From Serratia sp. DD3 (GTDB taxonomy: Bacteria > Pseudomonadota > Gammaproteobacteria > Enterobacterales > Enterobacteriaceae): 64,000 nt of DNA. Position numbers and translations under genes: made by a program. The DNA is taken from assembly GCF_000496755.2 (NCBI RefSeq), contig NZ_AYKS02000033.1:146163-210162 (forward strand). The letters are read 5' to 3'. The notes beneath the pieces are model-generated. The model was given only the letters and a program-made list of their open reading frames with translations. It was not told the origin of the DNA and made no database searches. This document shows positions 50,847 through 61,856 of this stretch, piece by piece. Positions within the stretch are counted from its first letter, which is position 1. Each line of letters begins with the position of its first letter.

Positions 50847-51898
50847 CTCAGATTGTTCTTGGCAGTAGTGTTGCTGCACTTGTTGTGCCCCCGAGTCATC
50901 GACGCCGGGCAATACTGGCGGGTGGAGTACTCGGTACCTTGCCCGATCTGGACGTGCTCTGGTTCAACGTCTTCGGCAGTGATGCGGTTACAGAAGTAAC
51001 CTGGCACCGCGGCCCATCGCATTCACTTTTGGTGCTAACGGTGTTGGGATTATTGCTTTGGCGGTTACTCAAATCTCGCAGTAGCCTGATCCAGTCCTCC
51101 CCGTTGCAGTGGCTGTTGGCGATCTGGCTAGCCTTGATAACGCATCCGTTGCTGGACGCCTTTACCGTCTACGGCACTCAGCTGTTATGGCCCATGAAGA
51201 TCCCACCCGTCATGTGGGCGACAATCTTCGTCATTGATCCGTTATATACCATGCCCTTGTTGATAGGGGTTGTTGCTACCTGCCGGCTTTCACCACACAA
51301 AACCGCGCAGCAAACGAGTGGCTCTGGCAGAGACAGAGCGGCACGCAATTGGTTGGTAGCAGGCTTGCTCGTGAGCTCGTCCTACCTGGTTTGGAGTGTT
51401 GCCGCCAAATCTCTGGTCGACCAAGTAGCATCGCAAAGTCTGGCCTTCCTGAACTTGCAGAATGCCCCGCGTTTTTCTACACCGCTTCCTTTCAACACGC
51501 TGGCTTGGCGGGTGATTGTGATGGTACCGAATGGTTACTGGTTCGGTGACCGGTCCCTTGTCGCGGATCGAGGAGCAATGCAATTTACTTATCACGCAAG
51601 CGACAACCAAGCGTTGTCGCAGTTGACCTCTGTACCATCGTTACAGCGTCTATTGTGGTTCACTCATGGGTTTGTTGGCGTTAACGTGCATCGCCGAGAT
51701 AATGGCGAGCATCGGCTGATTCTTGCCGATCTGCGAATGGGGTTAGAGCCCGATTATTTTTTCCGCTATGACATTGCGGGCATAGATGAACGTGGTAGTT
51801 GGATTGCCGCCCCCGAAATAATCCAAATGTCTGAATCAGGCGACATCGTCAAGACACTAAGCTGGGTGTGGAAACGTATTTATACCCCTAACCAATGA
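50834..51898 (+). CDS. Membrane-bound metal-dependent hydrolase (YdjM-like family)
   Basis: 354 residues. I choose the ATG at 50834 (MDSLTQIVLGSSVAAL), the typical family start, 8 nt after a GGAG; a start at 50822 is also possible. GGVLGTLPDLDVLWFN and WHRGPSHSLLVL are the metal-binding Asp and His motifs. Further hydrophobic segments follow, and the C-terminal ~130 residues are periplasm-like. It is the last gene of a three-gene overlapping set. Substrate unknown, and unlike E. coli ydjM no SOS box is evident. Confidence 0.82.
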   Translation: MDSLTQIVLGSSVAALVVPPSHRRRAILAGGVLGTLPDLDVLWFNVFGSDAVTEVTWHRGPSHSLLVLTVLGLLLWRLLKSRSSLIQSSPLQWLLAIWLALITHPLLDAFTVYGTQLLWPMKIPPVMWATIFVIDPLYTMPLLIGVVATCRLSPHKTAQQTSGSGRDRAARNWLVAGLLVSSSYLVWSVAAKSLVDQVASQSLAFLNLQNAPRFSTPLPFNTLAWRVIVMVPNGYWFGDRSLVADRGAMQFTYHASDNQALSQLTSVPSLQRLLWFTHGFVGVNVHRRDNGEHRLILADLRMGLEPDYFFRYDIAGIDERGSWIAAPEIIQMSESGDIVKTLSWVWKRIYTPNQ

Positions 51899-52088
51899 AA
51901 CTATAGGGCTATTGATTATGTTCATTTGCCTTGGTCACCGCGTTATCTATCCCCTTCATCAATCTTCGGGCCAGCACCTATACTGTTCAAATCGGTTGTT
52001 AACCGATTTGTCTCTCACTTTCTACCTGCAACTTAATCAAACTTGGGTACATCTCACCATTTTAGGTTGGACAACCCGACAGCAAAGA

Positions 52089-52694
52089 TTAAGATAACTG
52101 CAACTTCCACACATCATGATTGGTCGTCGCGACCGCAATGGCCCCGGCAGTTAATGCCGTTCGTGCATCATCTTCATCACAGACCAGACCACCGGCAATA
52201 ATCGGCAAATCAACTTTCTCGGCCACCCATCCCAACACTTTGGGCATACAACCTGGCAGGATCTCAATGCAATCCGGCGTCGATTGCGTCACCTGTTTAT
52301 CGATATTGTGGAAAGAGATGGAGTCCATGATAAAGAGCCGATGAATGGTATAAAAACCGTGCTGACGCGCCGCTTTCACCATCGACGCTTTGGTACTGAT
52401 AATGCCATCTGCGGCAGTGACAATTTTCAGGAAATTGATCACTATCTCCTTATTGGAACTCCCTTCCAGCAAATCGACATGCACAAAAGCATATTTACCG
52501 GCCTCTTTAATCTGCTGCACGATACGGCCAATATTACAGATATTGCCGTACAGTACCGAGATAATCTGGCAGTCCGACTTCACCGCAATCTGCAGACTTT
52601 CATTATCTTTTACCGCTGCAATCACTGGGTGCAGCGTTAACAGCTCAACAATAGACACAGTAGGCGTTCCCTTGGATAAAATCTGCTTTAGCAT
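52089..52694 (-). CDS. ygcP: GlpP-family antiterminator YgcP
   Basis: 201 residues (E. coli YgcP ~191), a TIM-barrel-like glycerol-3-phosphate-responsive antiterminator of the GlpP family. Family marks are HPVIAAVKD, FVHVDLLEG, GIISTKASMVKAARQHGFYTIHRLFIMDS and IEILPGCMPKVLGWV followed by PIIAGGLVCDEDDARTALTAGAIAVATTNHDVW. Bacillus GlpP binds an mRNA leader and prevents termination when a phosphorylated ligand is present. Here the gene sits 4.8 kb from the ygc cluster, but the attenuators at 44640-44709 and 45041-45108 are natural targets. It is next to metH, same strand. Confidence 0.9.
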   Translation of the reverse strand: MLKQILSKGTPTVSIVELLTLHPVIAAVKDNESLQIAVKSDCQIISVLYGNICNIGRIVQQIKEAGKYAFVHVDLLEGSSNKEIVINFLKIVTAADGIISTKASMVKAARQHGFYTIHRLFIMDSISFHNIDKQVTQSTPDCIEILPGCMPKVLGWVAEKVDLPIIAGGLVCDEDDARTALTAGAIAVATTNHDVWKLQLS

Positions 52695-52750
52695 CTGCGT
52701 TACAGGCTTCCCTATCTTGCGGGAAAAGCAATAATCATACGCTCAAAAAG

Positions 52751-52802
52751 CCTGCAGCTTGAATGATGCCGGGTAAATACCCAAACTGATTCAAGTTGCA
52801 GG
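52751..52802. repeat. Inverted pair of ERIC-end sequences
   Basis: CCTGCAGCTTGAATGA (52751-52766) and TGATTCAAGTTGCAGG (52787-52802) are near-perfect inverse copies, with an inner GGGTAAATACCC dyad. They lie in the ygcP-metH gap and look like two ERIC ends facing outward. They may serve as the metH transcript end. Confidence 0.65.
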
Positions 52803-52812
52803 ACAAGGTAAA

Positions 52813-55800
52813 TCAGTTATCCGTATCATAACCCAAATTCGGGGCTAACCAGCGTTCAACCTCACTGAGCGTCATGCCTTTACGCTGCGCATAGTCCTCC
52901 ACCTGGTCACGCTGAATTTGTGCCACCGCAAAATATTTACTCTGCGGATGGCTGAAATACCAGCCGGAAACCGCTGCCCCTGGCCACATGGCAAAGGATT
53001 CAGTTAACTTCATACCCGCATGATGATCCACATCCAGCAGTTGCCAGATCGCTGCCTTTTCGGTGTGTTCCGGGCAAGCAGGATAACCCGGCGCTGGGCG
53101 GATACCTTGATAGTTCTCACGAATTAACTCTTCGTTTGTTAAATTTTCATCCGCCGCAAAGCCCCAGTGCAGTTTACGCACTTGTTGATGCAAATACTCA
53201 GCAAAGGCTTCTGCCAAACGATCAGCCAAGGCTTTTACCATAATTTTGTTATAGTCATCATGTTGAGCCTCATAGGCCGCGGCCAGATCATCTTCCTCTA
53301 GCCCCCCCGTCACGGCAAAGGCACCGATATAGTCAGCCTTACCGCTACTTTTCGGCGCAACAAAATCCGCCAGACAGTAGTTCGGGAAATCGGTTTTCTC
53401 CGTTTGCTGACGTAGATGACGGCTGACCACCAGCACCTCTTCACGACTTTCATCACGGTAGACTTCCACATCATCACCCACGCGGTTAGCAGGGAACAGG
53501 CCAAAAACACCACGCGGATTGAGGCTGCCTTGAGCCGCCAGGCTATCCAGCAGTTGGTTGGCATCCTGATATAAGCGCTTGGCCTCCTCCCCGACAACAT
53601 CATCTTGCAGAATACGCGGATATTTACCGGCCAGTGACCAAGTCATAAAGAATGGCGTCCAATCAATATAATCACGTAACGTATGAATATCCGCTTCTAC
53701 AGGGAATACACCCAATTGATTGGGTACCGGTGGCTGGTAATTTTGCCAATCGAGCACCATGGCGTTATCGCGCGCATGCTGTAGGCTGACCGGTGGCGTA
53801 TGCGATTTTTTACGCCCATGCTGGATACGAACCGTTTCATACTCTTTACGCGTACGGGCAACAAACTCCTCACGCTGGTTATCCGACAGCAACGCCGCTA
53901 CCACCCCAACGGTACGTGAAGCATTCTGCACATAAGTTGTCGGGCCACTGTAGTTTTTTTCGATCTTCACCGCGGTATGGGCTTTAGAGGTGGTAGCCCC
54001 ACCAATCAGCAATGGCAAGGTAAAACCCTGGCGTTCCATCTCTTTCGCCACATTGACCATCTCATCCAACGAGGGGGTAATCAGGCCGGACAGGCCAATA
54101 ATATCCACCTGTTGTTCTCGGGCAGTTTTCAGGATTTTGTCCGTTGGTACCATCACACCCAGGTCGATAATTTCGTAGTTGTTGCATTGCAGCACCACAC
54201 CAACGATGTTCTTGCCAATGTCGTGGACATCCCCCTTCACGGTTGCCAGCAGGATTTTCCCCGCTGTGGTCCCCTTCTGTTTGCTGGCCTCAATATAAGG
54301 TTCAAGGTATGCCACCGCTTGTTTCATCACACGGGCAGATTTAACCACCTGCGGCAGGAACATTTTCCCCTCACCAAACAGATCGCCCACCACGTTCATC
54401 CCAGCCATCAGTGGCCCTTCGATCACCTCAATCGGACGATCTGCTTGCTGACGTGCCTCTTCCGTGTCTGATTCAATAAATTCAGTGATTCCCTTGACCA
54501 AGGAGTACTCCAGCCTTTTACCCACCGGCCAGCCACGCCATTCCGCCTGCTGTATGGCGACTTCCTGGTCTTTTCCACCACGGTATTTTTCTGCCAGATT
54601 CAGTAAACGTTCAGTGCCATCTTGCCGACGGTTAAGCACCACATCTTCTACTGCGTCGCGCAGTTCTGCACTCAGATCGTCGTAAATCGCCAACTGGCCT
54701 GCGTTAACAATCCCCATATCCATGCCATTACGGATGGCGTGGTACAAGAACACCGCGTGGATCGCCTCACGCACCGGATCGTTGCCACGGAAAGAGAATG
54801 AGACGTTGGAGACACCACCGGAGATCATCGCGTGGGGCAGATGGGTTTTAATGTCGGCACAGGCTTCAATAAAATCGACGGCATAATTGTTATGCTCTTC
54901 AATCCCGGTGGCGACAGCAAAAATATTGGGGTCAAAAATAATATCTTCCGGCGGGAAGCCCACACGCTCGGTCAGGATCTGGTAAGCGCGGCGGCAAATC
55001 TCAAACTTGCGTTGACGGGTATCCGCTTGACCGACTTCGTCAAACGCCATCACCACCACCGCTGCCCCATAGCGACGCACCAACTTGGCGTGCTGGATAA
55101 AGGCATCCTCACCTTCTTTCATTGAGATCGAGTTAACAATCCCTTTGCCCTGAATACATTTCAGGCCTTTTTCGATCACACTCCATTTGGAAGAGTCGAT
55201 CATAATCGGCACCCGAGCGATATCAGGTTCGCCGGCAATCAGGTTAAGGAAGCGCTGCATCGCCATTTCAGCATCGAGCATCCCTTCATCCATATTGATA
55301 TCGATGATCTGAGCGCCGCTTTCCACCTGCTGGCGCGCCACATCCAGTGCCTCGTTGTATTTCTCTTCTTTAATCAAGCGTTTGAAACGTGCTGAACCGG
55401 TCACATTGGTCCGCTCCCCCACATTAACAAACAGCGAGTTAGCATCAATATTCAGCGGTTCCAGCCCAGACAAACGGCAAGCCACCGGTAATACAGGCAG
55501 TTGCCGTGGTGGCACATTTTCCACCGCTTTTACCATCGCCGCGATATGCGCAGGCGTGGTGCCGCAACAACCACCGATCATATTCAAAAAACCGGACTGA
55601 GCCCATTCACCAACCTGCTGAGCCATGGCGTCAGGATCAAGGTCGTATTCGCCAAAAGCATTGGGTAAACCCGCGTTTGGATGGGCTGTCACATAGCTTT
55701 CGCAGATACGCGCCAACTCCGCCACATACTGGCGCAGTTCATCGGGGCCGAGGGCACAGTTAAGGCCAAAGCTCAATGGGCGGACATGACGTAGCGAATT

Positions 55801-56496
55801 ATAGAACGCCTCCGTCGTCTGGCCGGAAAGGGTGCGGCCAGACGCATCGGTGATAGTGCCGGAAATCATGATGGGTAAAGTCACCCCCAATGCTTCAAGC
55901 TCGGTTTCTACCGCAAAGGCCGCAGCTTTCGCATTCAGGGTATCGAAGATGGTTTCGATCATGATCAGATCGACGCCACCTTCCACCAGTGCGCGGGTTG
56001 ACTCACGATAAGCCGCTACCAGTTGATCAAAAGAAACATTGCGATATGCCGGGTCATTCACATCGGGTGAAATAGACGCAGTGCGATTGGTCGGCCCCAA
56101 TACACCGGCAACATAGCGCGGCTTCTCTGGGGTACGTGCACTCCATTCATCGGCACAAGCACGGGCCAACAACGCCGCTTGATAGTTAATCTCGGCAGAC
56201 AGTGACGCCATGTGGTAGTCCGCCATGGCAATACTGGTGGCATTGAAGGTATTGGTTTCCAGGATGTCAGCCCCGGCGGCCAGATAATCATGGTGTATCG
56301 CCGCAATCAATTGCGGTTTGGTTAACACCAGCAGATCGTTATTGCCTTTCAAATCCGATTGCCAGTCAATAAAACGCTCGCCACGATAATCCTGCTCTTC
56401 CAGCCGATAACTCTGGATCATGGTCCCCATACCGCCATCCAACACTAAAATGCGCTGTGCTAACTGCTCACGCAGTTGTTCCACTCGATTTATCAC
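52813..56496 (-). CDS. metH: Cobalamin-dependent methionine synthase
   Basis: 1227 residues, as in E. coli. The four modules are in order: homocysteine-binding (~1-350; zinc ligands in GLNCALG and [11 protein letters not shown]), methyltetrahydrofolate-binding (~355-640; [14 protein letters not shown]), B12-binding (~660-900; [14 protein letters not shown] with the cobalt-coordinating His) and S-adenosylmethionine activation (~910-1227; [15 protein letters not shown]). No lesion is visible. It transfers methyl from methyl-THF to homocysteine in the cytoplasm. Confidence 0.98.
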   Translation of the reverse strand: MINRVEQLREQLAQRILVLDGGMGTMIQSYRLEEQDYRGERFIDWQSDLKGNNDLLVLTKPQLIAAIHHDYLAAGADILETNTFNATSIAMADYHMASLSAEINYQAALLARACADEWSARTPEKPRYVAGVLGPTNRTASISPDVNDPAYRNVSFDQLVAAYRESTRALVEGGVDLIMIETIFDTLNAKAAAFAVETELEALGVTLPIMISGTITDASGRTLSGQTTEAFYNSLRHVRPLSFGLNCALGPDELRQYVAELARICESYVTAHPNAGLPNAFGEYDLDPDAMAQQVGEWAQSGFLNMIGGCCGTTPAHIAAMVKAVENVPPRQLPVLPVACRLSGLEPLNIDANSLFVNVGERTNVTGSARFKRLIKEEKYNEALDVARQQVESGAQIIDINMDEGMLDAEMAMQRFLNLIAGEPDIARVPIMIDSSKWSVIEKGLKCIQGKGIVNSISMKEGEDAFIQHAKLVRRYGAAVVVMAFDEVGQADTRQRKFEICRRAYQILTERVGFPPEDIIFDPNIFAVATGIEEHNNYAVDFIEACADIKTHLPHAMISGGVSNVSFSFRGNDPVREAIHAVFLYHAIRNGMDMGIVNAGQLAIYDDLSAELRDAVEDVVLNRRQDGTERLLNLAEKYRGGKDQEVAIQQAEWRGWPVGKRLEYSLVKGITEFIESDTEEARQQADRPIEVIEGPLMAGMNVVGDLFGEGKMFLPQVVKSARVMKQAVAYLEPYIEASKQKGTTAGKILLATVKGDVHDIGKNIVGVVLQCNNYEIIDLGVMVPTDKILKTAREQQVDIIGLSGLITPSLDEMVNVAKEMERQGFTLPLLIGGATTSKAHTAVKIEKNYSGPTTYVQNASRTVGVVAALLSDNQREEFVARTRKEYETVRIQHGRKKSHTPPVSLQHARDNAMVLDWQNYQPPVPNQLGVFPVEADIHTLRDYIDWTPFFMTWSLAGKYPRILQDDVVGEEAKRLYQDANQLLDSLAAQGSLNPRGVFGLFPANRVGDDVEVYRDESREEVLVVSRHLRQQTEKTDFPNYCLADFVAPKSSGKADYIGAFAVTGGLEEDDLAAAYEAQHDDYNKIMVKALADRLAEAFAEYLHQQVRKLHWGFAADENLTNEELIRENYQGIRPAPGYPACPEHTEKAAIWQLLDVDHHAGMKLTESFAMWPGAAVSGWYFSHPQSKYFAVAQIQRDQVEDYAQRKGMTLSEVERWLAPNLGYDTDN

Positions 56497-56854
56497 TGTA
56501 GCCCCTTGATACCCGGTGATTCACCCAACTATTTATTCCCTTCATCAATCAAACTGCAAAGGCAGGGTTTGCCCCATTACAGCTTAAAAATGAAGGGTCT
56601 GACATCCTAGCACAGGTTTTGTTGGCAAAGATGCCAACAGATATTGAGAGTTTTTCAGGTTGGTCAGTCAACTGGACAAATAAGGGAATAAGAAGATTGC
56701 GGCTGAGGCATAAAATTTCATACTTCAAGAGGCGGTGGTGTTAGCTCCGCCCTGATACTCTGCTCTTCCTGAGCCCCCTTTGCGAACAACGGTCAAAACG
56801 CATAGGGTTTTGTCTAGTAACCCGAATTATTTTAACTATGCCCCTCACATCCCT
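56497..56854. other. metH-aceK intergenic region without iclR
   Basis: About 360 nt with no gene; in E. coli iclR stands in this interval. From ~56720 on there is a degenerate ERIC-like element (CATACTTCAAGAGG at one end, CCCGAATTATTTTAACTATG at the other). The metH promoter should be at its low-coordinate end. Confidence 0.6.
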
Positions 56855-58624
56855 CTAAGTAATCCCACCTGTTAGCGGTTTTCCTACTTTATCGGCAGGT
56901 AACCGCTGGCTGAATCGCCGCTTTTTACGATAGGCAAACACATCTTCAACATGGCCTTCCCTGATACGTTGCTGCAGCCTACGCCAGTAATCCGCAGTGA
57001 ACAGATCACTATGCAGCTCCTCAAACACTTGGCGAATACCTGGGTCACCACAGAGGAAATAGCGGAACTCTTCAGGGAAAACATCGTTTGGGGCGATGCT
57101 ATACCAGGGTTCACTCGCCAGCTCATCTTCCGGGTAGCGTGGTGGGGGGATATCACGGAAATTCACCTCAGTCATGTAACAAATTTCGTCATAGTCATAA
57201 AATACCACCCGTCCATGACGCGTCACACCAAAGTTCTTGAACAGCATATCCCCGGGGAAGATATTGGCCGCTGCCAGTTGTTTGATGGCATTGCCGTACT
57301 CTTCGATGGCATCATGCATCTGCTGCGCGTTGGCCTGCTCTAGATAGAGGTTCAGGGGCATCATCTTGCGTTCCATATATAAATGGTTAATCACCAAACG
57401 ATCACCCAGATCTTGCAGTTTTTCTGGCACCTCACGCTGTAACTCCGCCAACAATTCTGGGCTGATACGGCGCTTATCGACCACAAAATTTTCATATTCC
57501 TGTGTATCAGCCATACGACCGACACGATCATGCTCCTTAACCAATTGGTAGCAGTCGCGGACACGCGCTTGTGTCACCTCTTTCTGTGGTGCAAATTGGT
57601 CTTTGATTACCTTGAATACCCGATCAAAGGTGGGCAATGTAAACACCAGCATCACCATGCCTTTCACCCCAGGGGCAATAATAAACGGCTCCTGAGACTG
57701 TGCCATAAACGTCAGATATTCACGATAGCATTCCGTTTTGCCATGCTTCTGGCAGCCAATCGCCATGTACAGTTCAGCGGTGGTTTTGCCCGGCAGAATT
57801 TCCCGTAACCACTCAACCATCGCCGCTGGCAACGGGGCATAAACCATAAAGTAGGAGCGAGCAAAACCAAATACGATACTGGCTTCCGTTTTGCTGGTCA
57901 GGCAGGTGTCAATAAACAGCGCACCAGAATCACTATGATGAATAGGTAACAGAAATGGATAGACCTCATCAGCCAATCGCAACTTACCCACCAGCCAGGC
58001 CGCTTTATTGCGATAAAAGAGTTCATTCGCTACCTGAAACGTCGCCCCAGCCAATTGCCGTGAATCGAAGGTTTGTAATAACGCTTGCGTAATAGCATGA
58101 ATATCCCGAGGCAAGTCCTCCCAGGGTAAGCGCAGCGGCAAGTCAGTCAGTAGACTGTGCAGCATAGTGGGCAGATCGCCGTTGGGAATAAAATCGCGGG
58201 CAAGTGGCCTGGGGATATCGCGAAAACGCCTCTCAGGCTGTGAGCTGAAAATAAACAGTTTATCCGGTGTTAAATCCCGGTGTTTGAACAAGCGGCAGTA
58301 AACCGAGTTAAAAAAGCTCTCTGCAATCTCAAAACGTGGGTAATCGGGCAACAACTCGGTATAGACGGCTTTGATCCGGTGGAGTAAACCGACATCCTGC
58401 TGGTAATCACTTTTGCTCACCATGCATTGCAGTTGCTCCACCACCAGACCCACATGGTGATCATAAAGATGGATGCGTTGCTTCATGGCCTGTTGGATGG
58501 CGGGCCAGTCAGCCTGTTCAAAACGCTGCTGTGCGCCCGCGGTGACTTCAAGGAAGCGACCATATTGTGCATCAAAGCCCTGCAGGATAGTCTGTGCAAT
58601 CAATCGTTCCGGTTTTGCTGCCAT
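56855..58624 (-). CDS. aceK: Isocitrate dehydrogenase kinase/phosphatase
   Basis: Phosphorylates and inactivates isocitrate dehydrogenase, and reverses this, at the glyoxylate branch point. The start is the ATG at 58624, preceded by AGAGGTCAAG (589 aa; E. coli 578). The N-terminal regulatory part ([21 protein letters not shown]) and the kinase-like C-terminal half ([31 protein letters not shown], the phosphate and catalytic loop) are conserved. Third gene of aceBAK. Confidence 0.97.
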   Translation of the reverse strand: MAAKPERLIAQTILQGFDAQYGRFLEVTAGAQQRFEQADWPAIQQAMKQRIHLYDHHVGLVVEQLQCMVSKSDYQQDVGLLHRIKAVYTELLPDYPRFEIAESFFNSVYCRLFKHRDLTPDKLFIFSSQPERRFRDIPRPLARDFIPNGDLPTMLHSLLTDLPLRLPWEDLPRDIHAITQALLQTFDSRQLAGATFQVANELFYRNKAAWLVGKLRLADEVYPFLLPIHHSDSGALFIDTCLTSKTEASIVFGFARSYFMVYAPLPAAMVEWLREILPGKTTAELYMAIGCQKHGKTECYREYLTFMAQSQEPFIIAPGVKGMVMLVFTLPTFDRVFKVIKDQFAPQKEVTQARVRDCYQLVKEHDRVGRMADTQEYENFVVDKRRISPELLAELQREVPEKLQDLGDRLVINHLYMERKMMPLNLYLEQANAQQMHDAIEEYGNAIKQLAAANIFPGDMLFKNFGVTRHGRVVFYDYDEICYMTEVNFRDIPPPRYPEDELASEPWYSIAPNDVFPEEFRYFLCGDPGIRQVFEELHSDLFTADYWRRLQQRIREGHVEDVFAYRKKRRFSQRLPADKVGKPLTGGIT

Positions 58625-58686
58625 CTTGACCTCTGCCATCAACCCGTGGAACCGGGCCTGAGATACCAGGCCGTTGATCTAGCCAA

Positions 58687-58738
58687 ATTCATTCAAGTTG
58701 CAGCCAATAGCGCCGCAACTCGAATTATTTTGGGCATA
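58687..58738. repeat. ERIC element with internal deletion, between aceA and aceK
   Basis: ATTCATTCAAGTTGCAG and CGCAACTCGAATTATTTTGGGCATA are the two ERIC ends with only ~10 nt between them, so the core is missing. It lies in the aceA-aceK gap, where E. coli has REP hairpins that lower aceK expression. Confidence 0.75.
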
Positions 58739-58752
58739 AACCGTCAGATAAA

Positions 58753-60060
58753 TTAGAACTGCTGCTCCTCAGTAGAACCGGTCAATGCCGTCACCGAAGA
58801 AGCCCCGCCTTGAATAATGGTGGTCACTTTGTCGAAGTAGCCTGTCCCGACTTCCTGCTGATGTGAAGCAAACGTATAGCCACGCGCCACCGCCGCAAAC
58901 TCTGGCTGTTGCACCTTCTCGACATAGTGTTTCATGCCTTCACCCTGTGCGTAGGCATGTGCCAAATCGAACATGTTGAACCACATGCTGTGAATACCAG
59001 CCAGCGTAATAAACTGATACTTATACCCCATCGCTGACAACTCATCCTGGAAGCGGGCAATCGTCTGGTCGTCGAGATTTTTCTGCCAGTTAAAGGATGG
59101 CGAACAGTTGTACGCCAACAATTTGCCAGGGAATTTGGCATGAATAGCATCAGCAAAACGTTTGGCAGCAACCAGGTCCGGCGTTGAGGTTTCGCACCAC
59201 ACCAGATCAGCATAAGGGGAATAAGCCAAACCACGGCTGATAGCCTGTTCAATCCCAGCGTGAGTCCGGAAGAAACCTTCCGCAGTACGCTCACCGGAGA
59301 CAAAGGCGCGGTCATAGGGATCGCAATCTGAAGTCAGCAAATCTGCGGCATCAGCATCAGTACGCGCAATTAACAGTGTGGGTACACCGAGAACGTCAGC
59401 CGCCAGGCGCGCTGCAACCAGCTTTTGCACCGCTTCCTGTGTCGGAACCAGCACTTTGCCACCCATATGACCACACTTCTTCACAGCTGCCAGTTGGTCT
59501 TCAAAGTGTACACCTGCCGCCCCGGCCTCAATCATCGCCTTCATTAACTCAAAGGCATTCAGTACCCCACCAAACCCAGCTTCCGCATCCGCCACAATCG
59601 GCAGGAAATAATCGATATAGCCTTGGCTACCTGGCTCGATTTTATTCGACCACTGGATCTGATCAGCACGGCGGAAAGTATTATTGATACGCTCAACCAC
59701 TGCCGGAACAGAATCCACCGGATACAGAGATTGATCCGGGTACATGGCAGAAGCGGTATTAGCATCTGCCGCTACTTGCCAGCCAGACAGATAAACCGCT
59801 TCCACGCCGGCTTTTGCCTGTTGTAACGCCTGACCACCGGTCAACGCCCCCAGGCTATTGACGTACCCTTTACGGGATTTGCCATGTAACAGCTCCCAGA
59901 GCTTAGCCGCGCCGTTTTGCGCCAAGGTATAGACCGGATTAACCGAACCGCGCAGATTAACCACATCTTCCGCGCTATAAGGGCGAGTAATGCCTTCCCA
60001 GCGTGCCGATTTCCATTCCTGTTCCAGTTGTTGAATCTGTTGGGTACGAGAAAGCGTCAT
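58753..60060 (-). CDS. aceA: Isocitrate lyase
   Basis: Splits isocitrate to glyoxylate and succinate. I start at the ATG at 60060, after AGAGGATGAACCT (435 aa; E. coli 434); the frame runs upstream to 60096 without homology. The catalytic cysteine is in [10 protein letters not shown], with [27 protein letters not shown] and the C-terminal TGSTEEQQF lid. Second gene of aceBAK. Confidence 0.98.
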   Translation of the reverse strand: MTLSRTQQIQQLEQEWKSARWEGITRPYSAEDVVNLRGSVNPVYTLAQNGAAKLWELLHGKSRKGYVNSLGALTGGQALQQAKAGVEAVYLSGWQVAADANTASAMYPDQSLYPVDSVPAVVERINNTFRRADQIQWSNKIEPGSQGYIDYFLPIVADAEAGFGGVLNAFELMKAMIEAGAAGVHFEDQLAAVKKCGHMGGKVLVPTQEAVQKLVAARLAADVLGVPTLLIARTDADAADLLTSDCDPYDRAFVSGERTAEGFFRTHAGIEQAISRGLAYSPYADLVWCETSTPDLVAAKRFADAIHAKFPGKLLAYNCSPSFNWQKNLDDQTIARFQDELSAMGYKYQFITLAGIHSMWFNMFDLAHAYAQGEGMKHYVEKVQQPEFAAVARGYTFASHQQEVGTGYFDKVTTIIQGGASSVTALTGSTEEQQF

Positions 60061-60257
60061 AGGTTCATCCTCTAATTGTGCGGTGGGGTTCAACAAAGCA
60101 ATTTACCGGTCACCATTCAAGCTATTGGAACTTCACTTCCCCCCTTTCAATGGTGACTTGAATGAGCCGGCATTATCAGCAGCATCAGTTTGCAGGATTG
60201 AGTACTGGAGAACATCGCACTCAACCCTCTCCAAAATGGCAGGCCGAATGACCGGTT
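60061..60257 (-). other. aceB-aceA intergenic region with dyad
   Basis: About 200 nt. CATTCAAG (~60113) and CTTGAATG (~60150) form an inverted repeat, possibly a short ERIC remnant, likely to fold in the aceBA transcript. No gene is visible. Confidence 0.45.
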
Positions 60258-61856
60258 TCAGGCCAGTAATTCGTAACCGGGTAGCGTCAAGAAATCGATC
60301 AATTCATCTTGTGTCGTAATTCGTTCCATTAAGCGGGCCGCCTCTTCAAAACGACCGGCGCTATAACGTGCTTCACCCACTTCCTGACGGACAACTAGCA
60401 TCTCTTCTTCCAGCATTTGGCGGAACAGTGCCTTGGTCACCTGTTGGCCATTGCTGAGACTCTTCTGGTGGTGGATCCACTGCCAGATAGAAGTCCGAGA
60501 GATCTCGGCAGTCGCCGCATCCTCCATCAAACCATAAATCGGTACACAACCATTACCGGAGATCCAGGCTTCAATATATTGCACCGCGACACGAATATTG
60601 GCGCGCATCCCCGCTTCAGTACGTTCACCATCACAAGGTTGCAATAATTCAGCGGCGGTAATCGGGGCATCATTCTCACGCAGCACGTCCAATTGATTCT
60701 GACGTTCGCCCAGGATACGGTTAAAGACCTCCATCACCGTATCGGCCAACCCGGGATGAGCCACCCAGGTGCCATCATGGCCATTGTTGGCTTCCAGTTC
60801 TTTATCTGCTCGGACTTTACTTAAGATCATTTCATTTTGTGCTGGGTCTTTACTGGGGATAAACGCTGCCATCCCCCCCATCGCAAAAGCGCCGCGTTTA
60901 TGGCAGGTCTTAATCAGCAAACGTGAATAAGCACTGAGGAAAGGTTTGTTCATGGTAACAGACTGCCGATCGGGCAAAACGCGATCACCATGATTCTTCA
61001 ATGTTTTTATATAGCTAAATATATAATCCCAACGGCCGCAATTTAGCCCGACGATATGGTCACGTAAGTGATACAAGATCTCATCCATTTGAAATACCGC
61101 AGGCAGGGTTTCGATCAACACCGTGGCCTTGATGGTGCCGCGTGGTAACTTGAAACGATCTTCAGTAAAGCAGAAGATGTCACTCCACCAGGCAGCCTCT
61201 TGCCAGGTCTGGGTTTTCGGCAGGTAGAAATAGGGGCCACTCCCTTTGGCTAATAGCTGACGATAGTTATGGAAGAAATAGAGAGCAAAATCGAATATCC
61301 CCCCCGGAATTGCCTCCCCCTGCCACAACACATGTTTCTCTGGCAAATGTAAGCCACGCACACGGGCAATCAGTACCGCTGGGTTGGGTTTGAGTTGGTA
61401 ACGTTTACCGTTTTCATTGGTATAGGAGATGGTGCCATTCACGGCATCACGCAAATTGATTTGCCCATCAATGACTTTTTCCCAGCTTGGGGCCAGAGAA
61501 TCTTCAAAGTCGGCCATAAATACTTTGACGTTGGCGTTCAGGGCATTGATCACCATTTTACGTTCAACGGGGCCAGTAATTTCTACACGGCGATCAAGCA
61601 AATCACTGGGGACACCGCGGATTTTCCAGTCGCCATCACCATGAGCACTCATGTCTGGCATAAAATCTGGCAGCTCACCCTGATCAATCTTTTCCTGCCA
61701 ACTGGCGCGCGCAGCCAACAATGGGTTACGTTGGGGAGTAAATTTCCTCACGAGCTCAGCCAAAAATTCAACGGCTTCATCGGTTAATATTTGTTGTTCT
61801 GCTGTCTTGAAGGGCTGGGTAAAAGTTAACTCTGAACCTACCATCTGTTGCGTCAT
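60258..61856 (-). CDS. aceB: Malate synthase A
   Basis: Condenses glyoxylate with acetyl-CoA. 532 residues (E. coli 533). The signature LRDHIVGLNCGRWDYIFSYIK, the catalytic aspartate/arginine region (FMADFEDSLAPSW, VLIARVRGLHLPEKHV) and GNGCVPIYGLMEDAATAEISRTSIWQWIHH are intact. GTAAGGAAAATATA precedes the ATG. First gene of aceBAK; its promoter lies in 61860-62200. Confidence 0.98.
   Translation of the reverse strand: MTQQMVGSELTFTQPFKTAEQQILTDEAVEFLAELVRKFTPQRNPLLAARASWQEKIDQGELPDFMPDMSAHGDGDWKIRGVPSDLLDRRVEITGPVERKMVINALNANVKVFMADFEDSLAPSWEKVIDGQINLRDAVNGTISYTNENGKRYQLKPNPAVLIARVRGLHLPEKHVLWQGEAIPGGIFDFALYFFHNYRQLLAKGSGPYFYLPKTQTWQEAAWWSDIFCFTEDRFKLPRGTIKATVLIETLPAVFQMDEILYHLRDHIVGLNCGRWDYIFSYIKTLKNHGDRVLPDRQSVTMNKPFLSAYSRLLIKTCHKRGAFAMGGMAAFIPSKDPAQNEMILSKVRADKELEANNGHDGTWVAHPGLADTVMEVFNRILGERQNQLDVLRENDAPITAAELLQPCDGERTEAGMRANIRVAVQYIEAWISGNGCVPIYGLMEDAATAEISRTSIWQWIHHQKSLSNGQQVTKALFRQMLEEEMLVVRQEVGEARYSAGRFEEAARLMERITTQDELIDFLTLPGYELLA

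Noticed and set aside
51912..52097. 61-codon ORF between the hydrolase and ygcP
   Set aside because: Overlaps the ygcP end and has no family resemblance or ribosome site.
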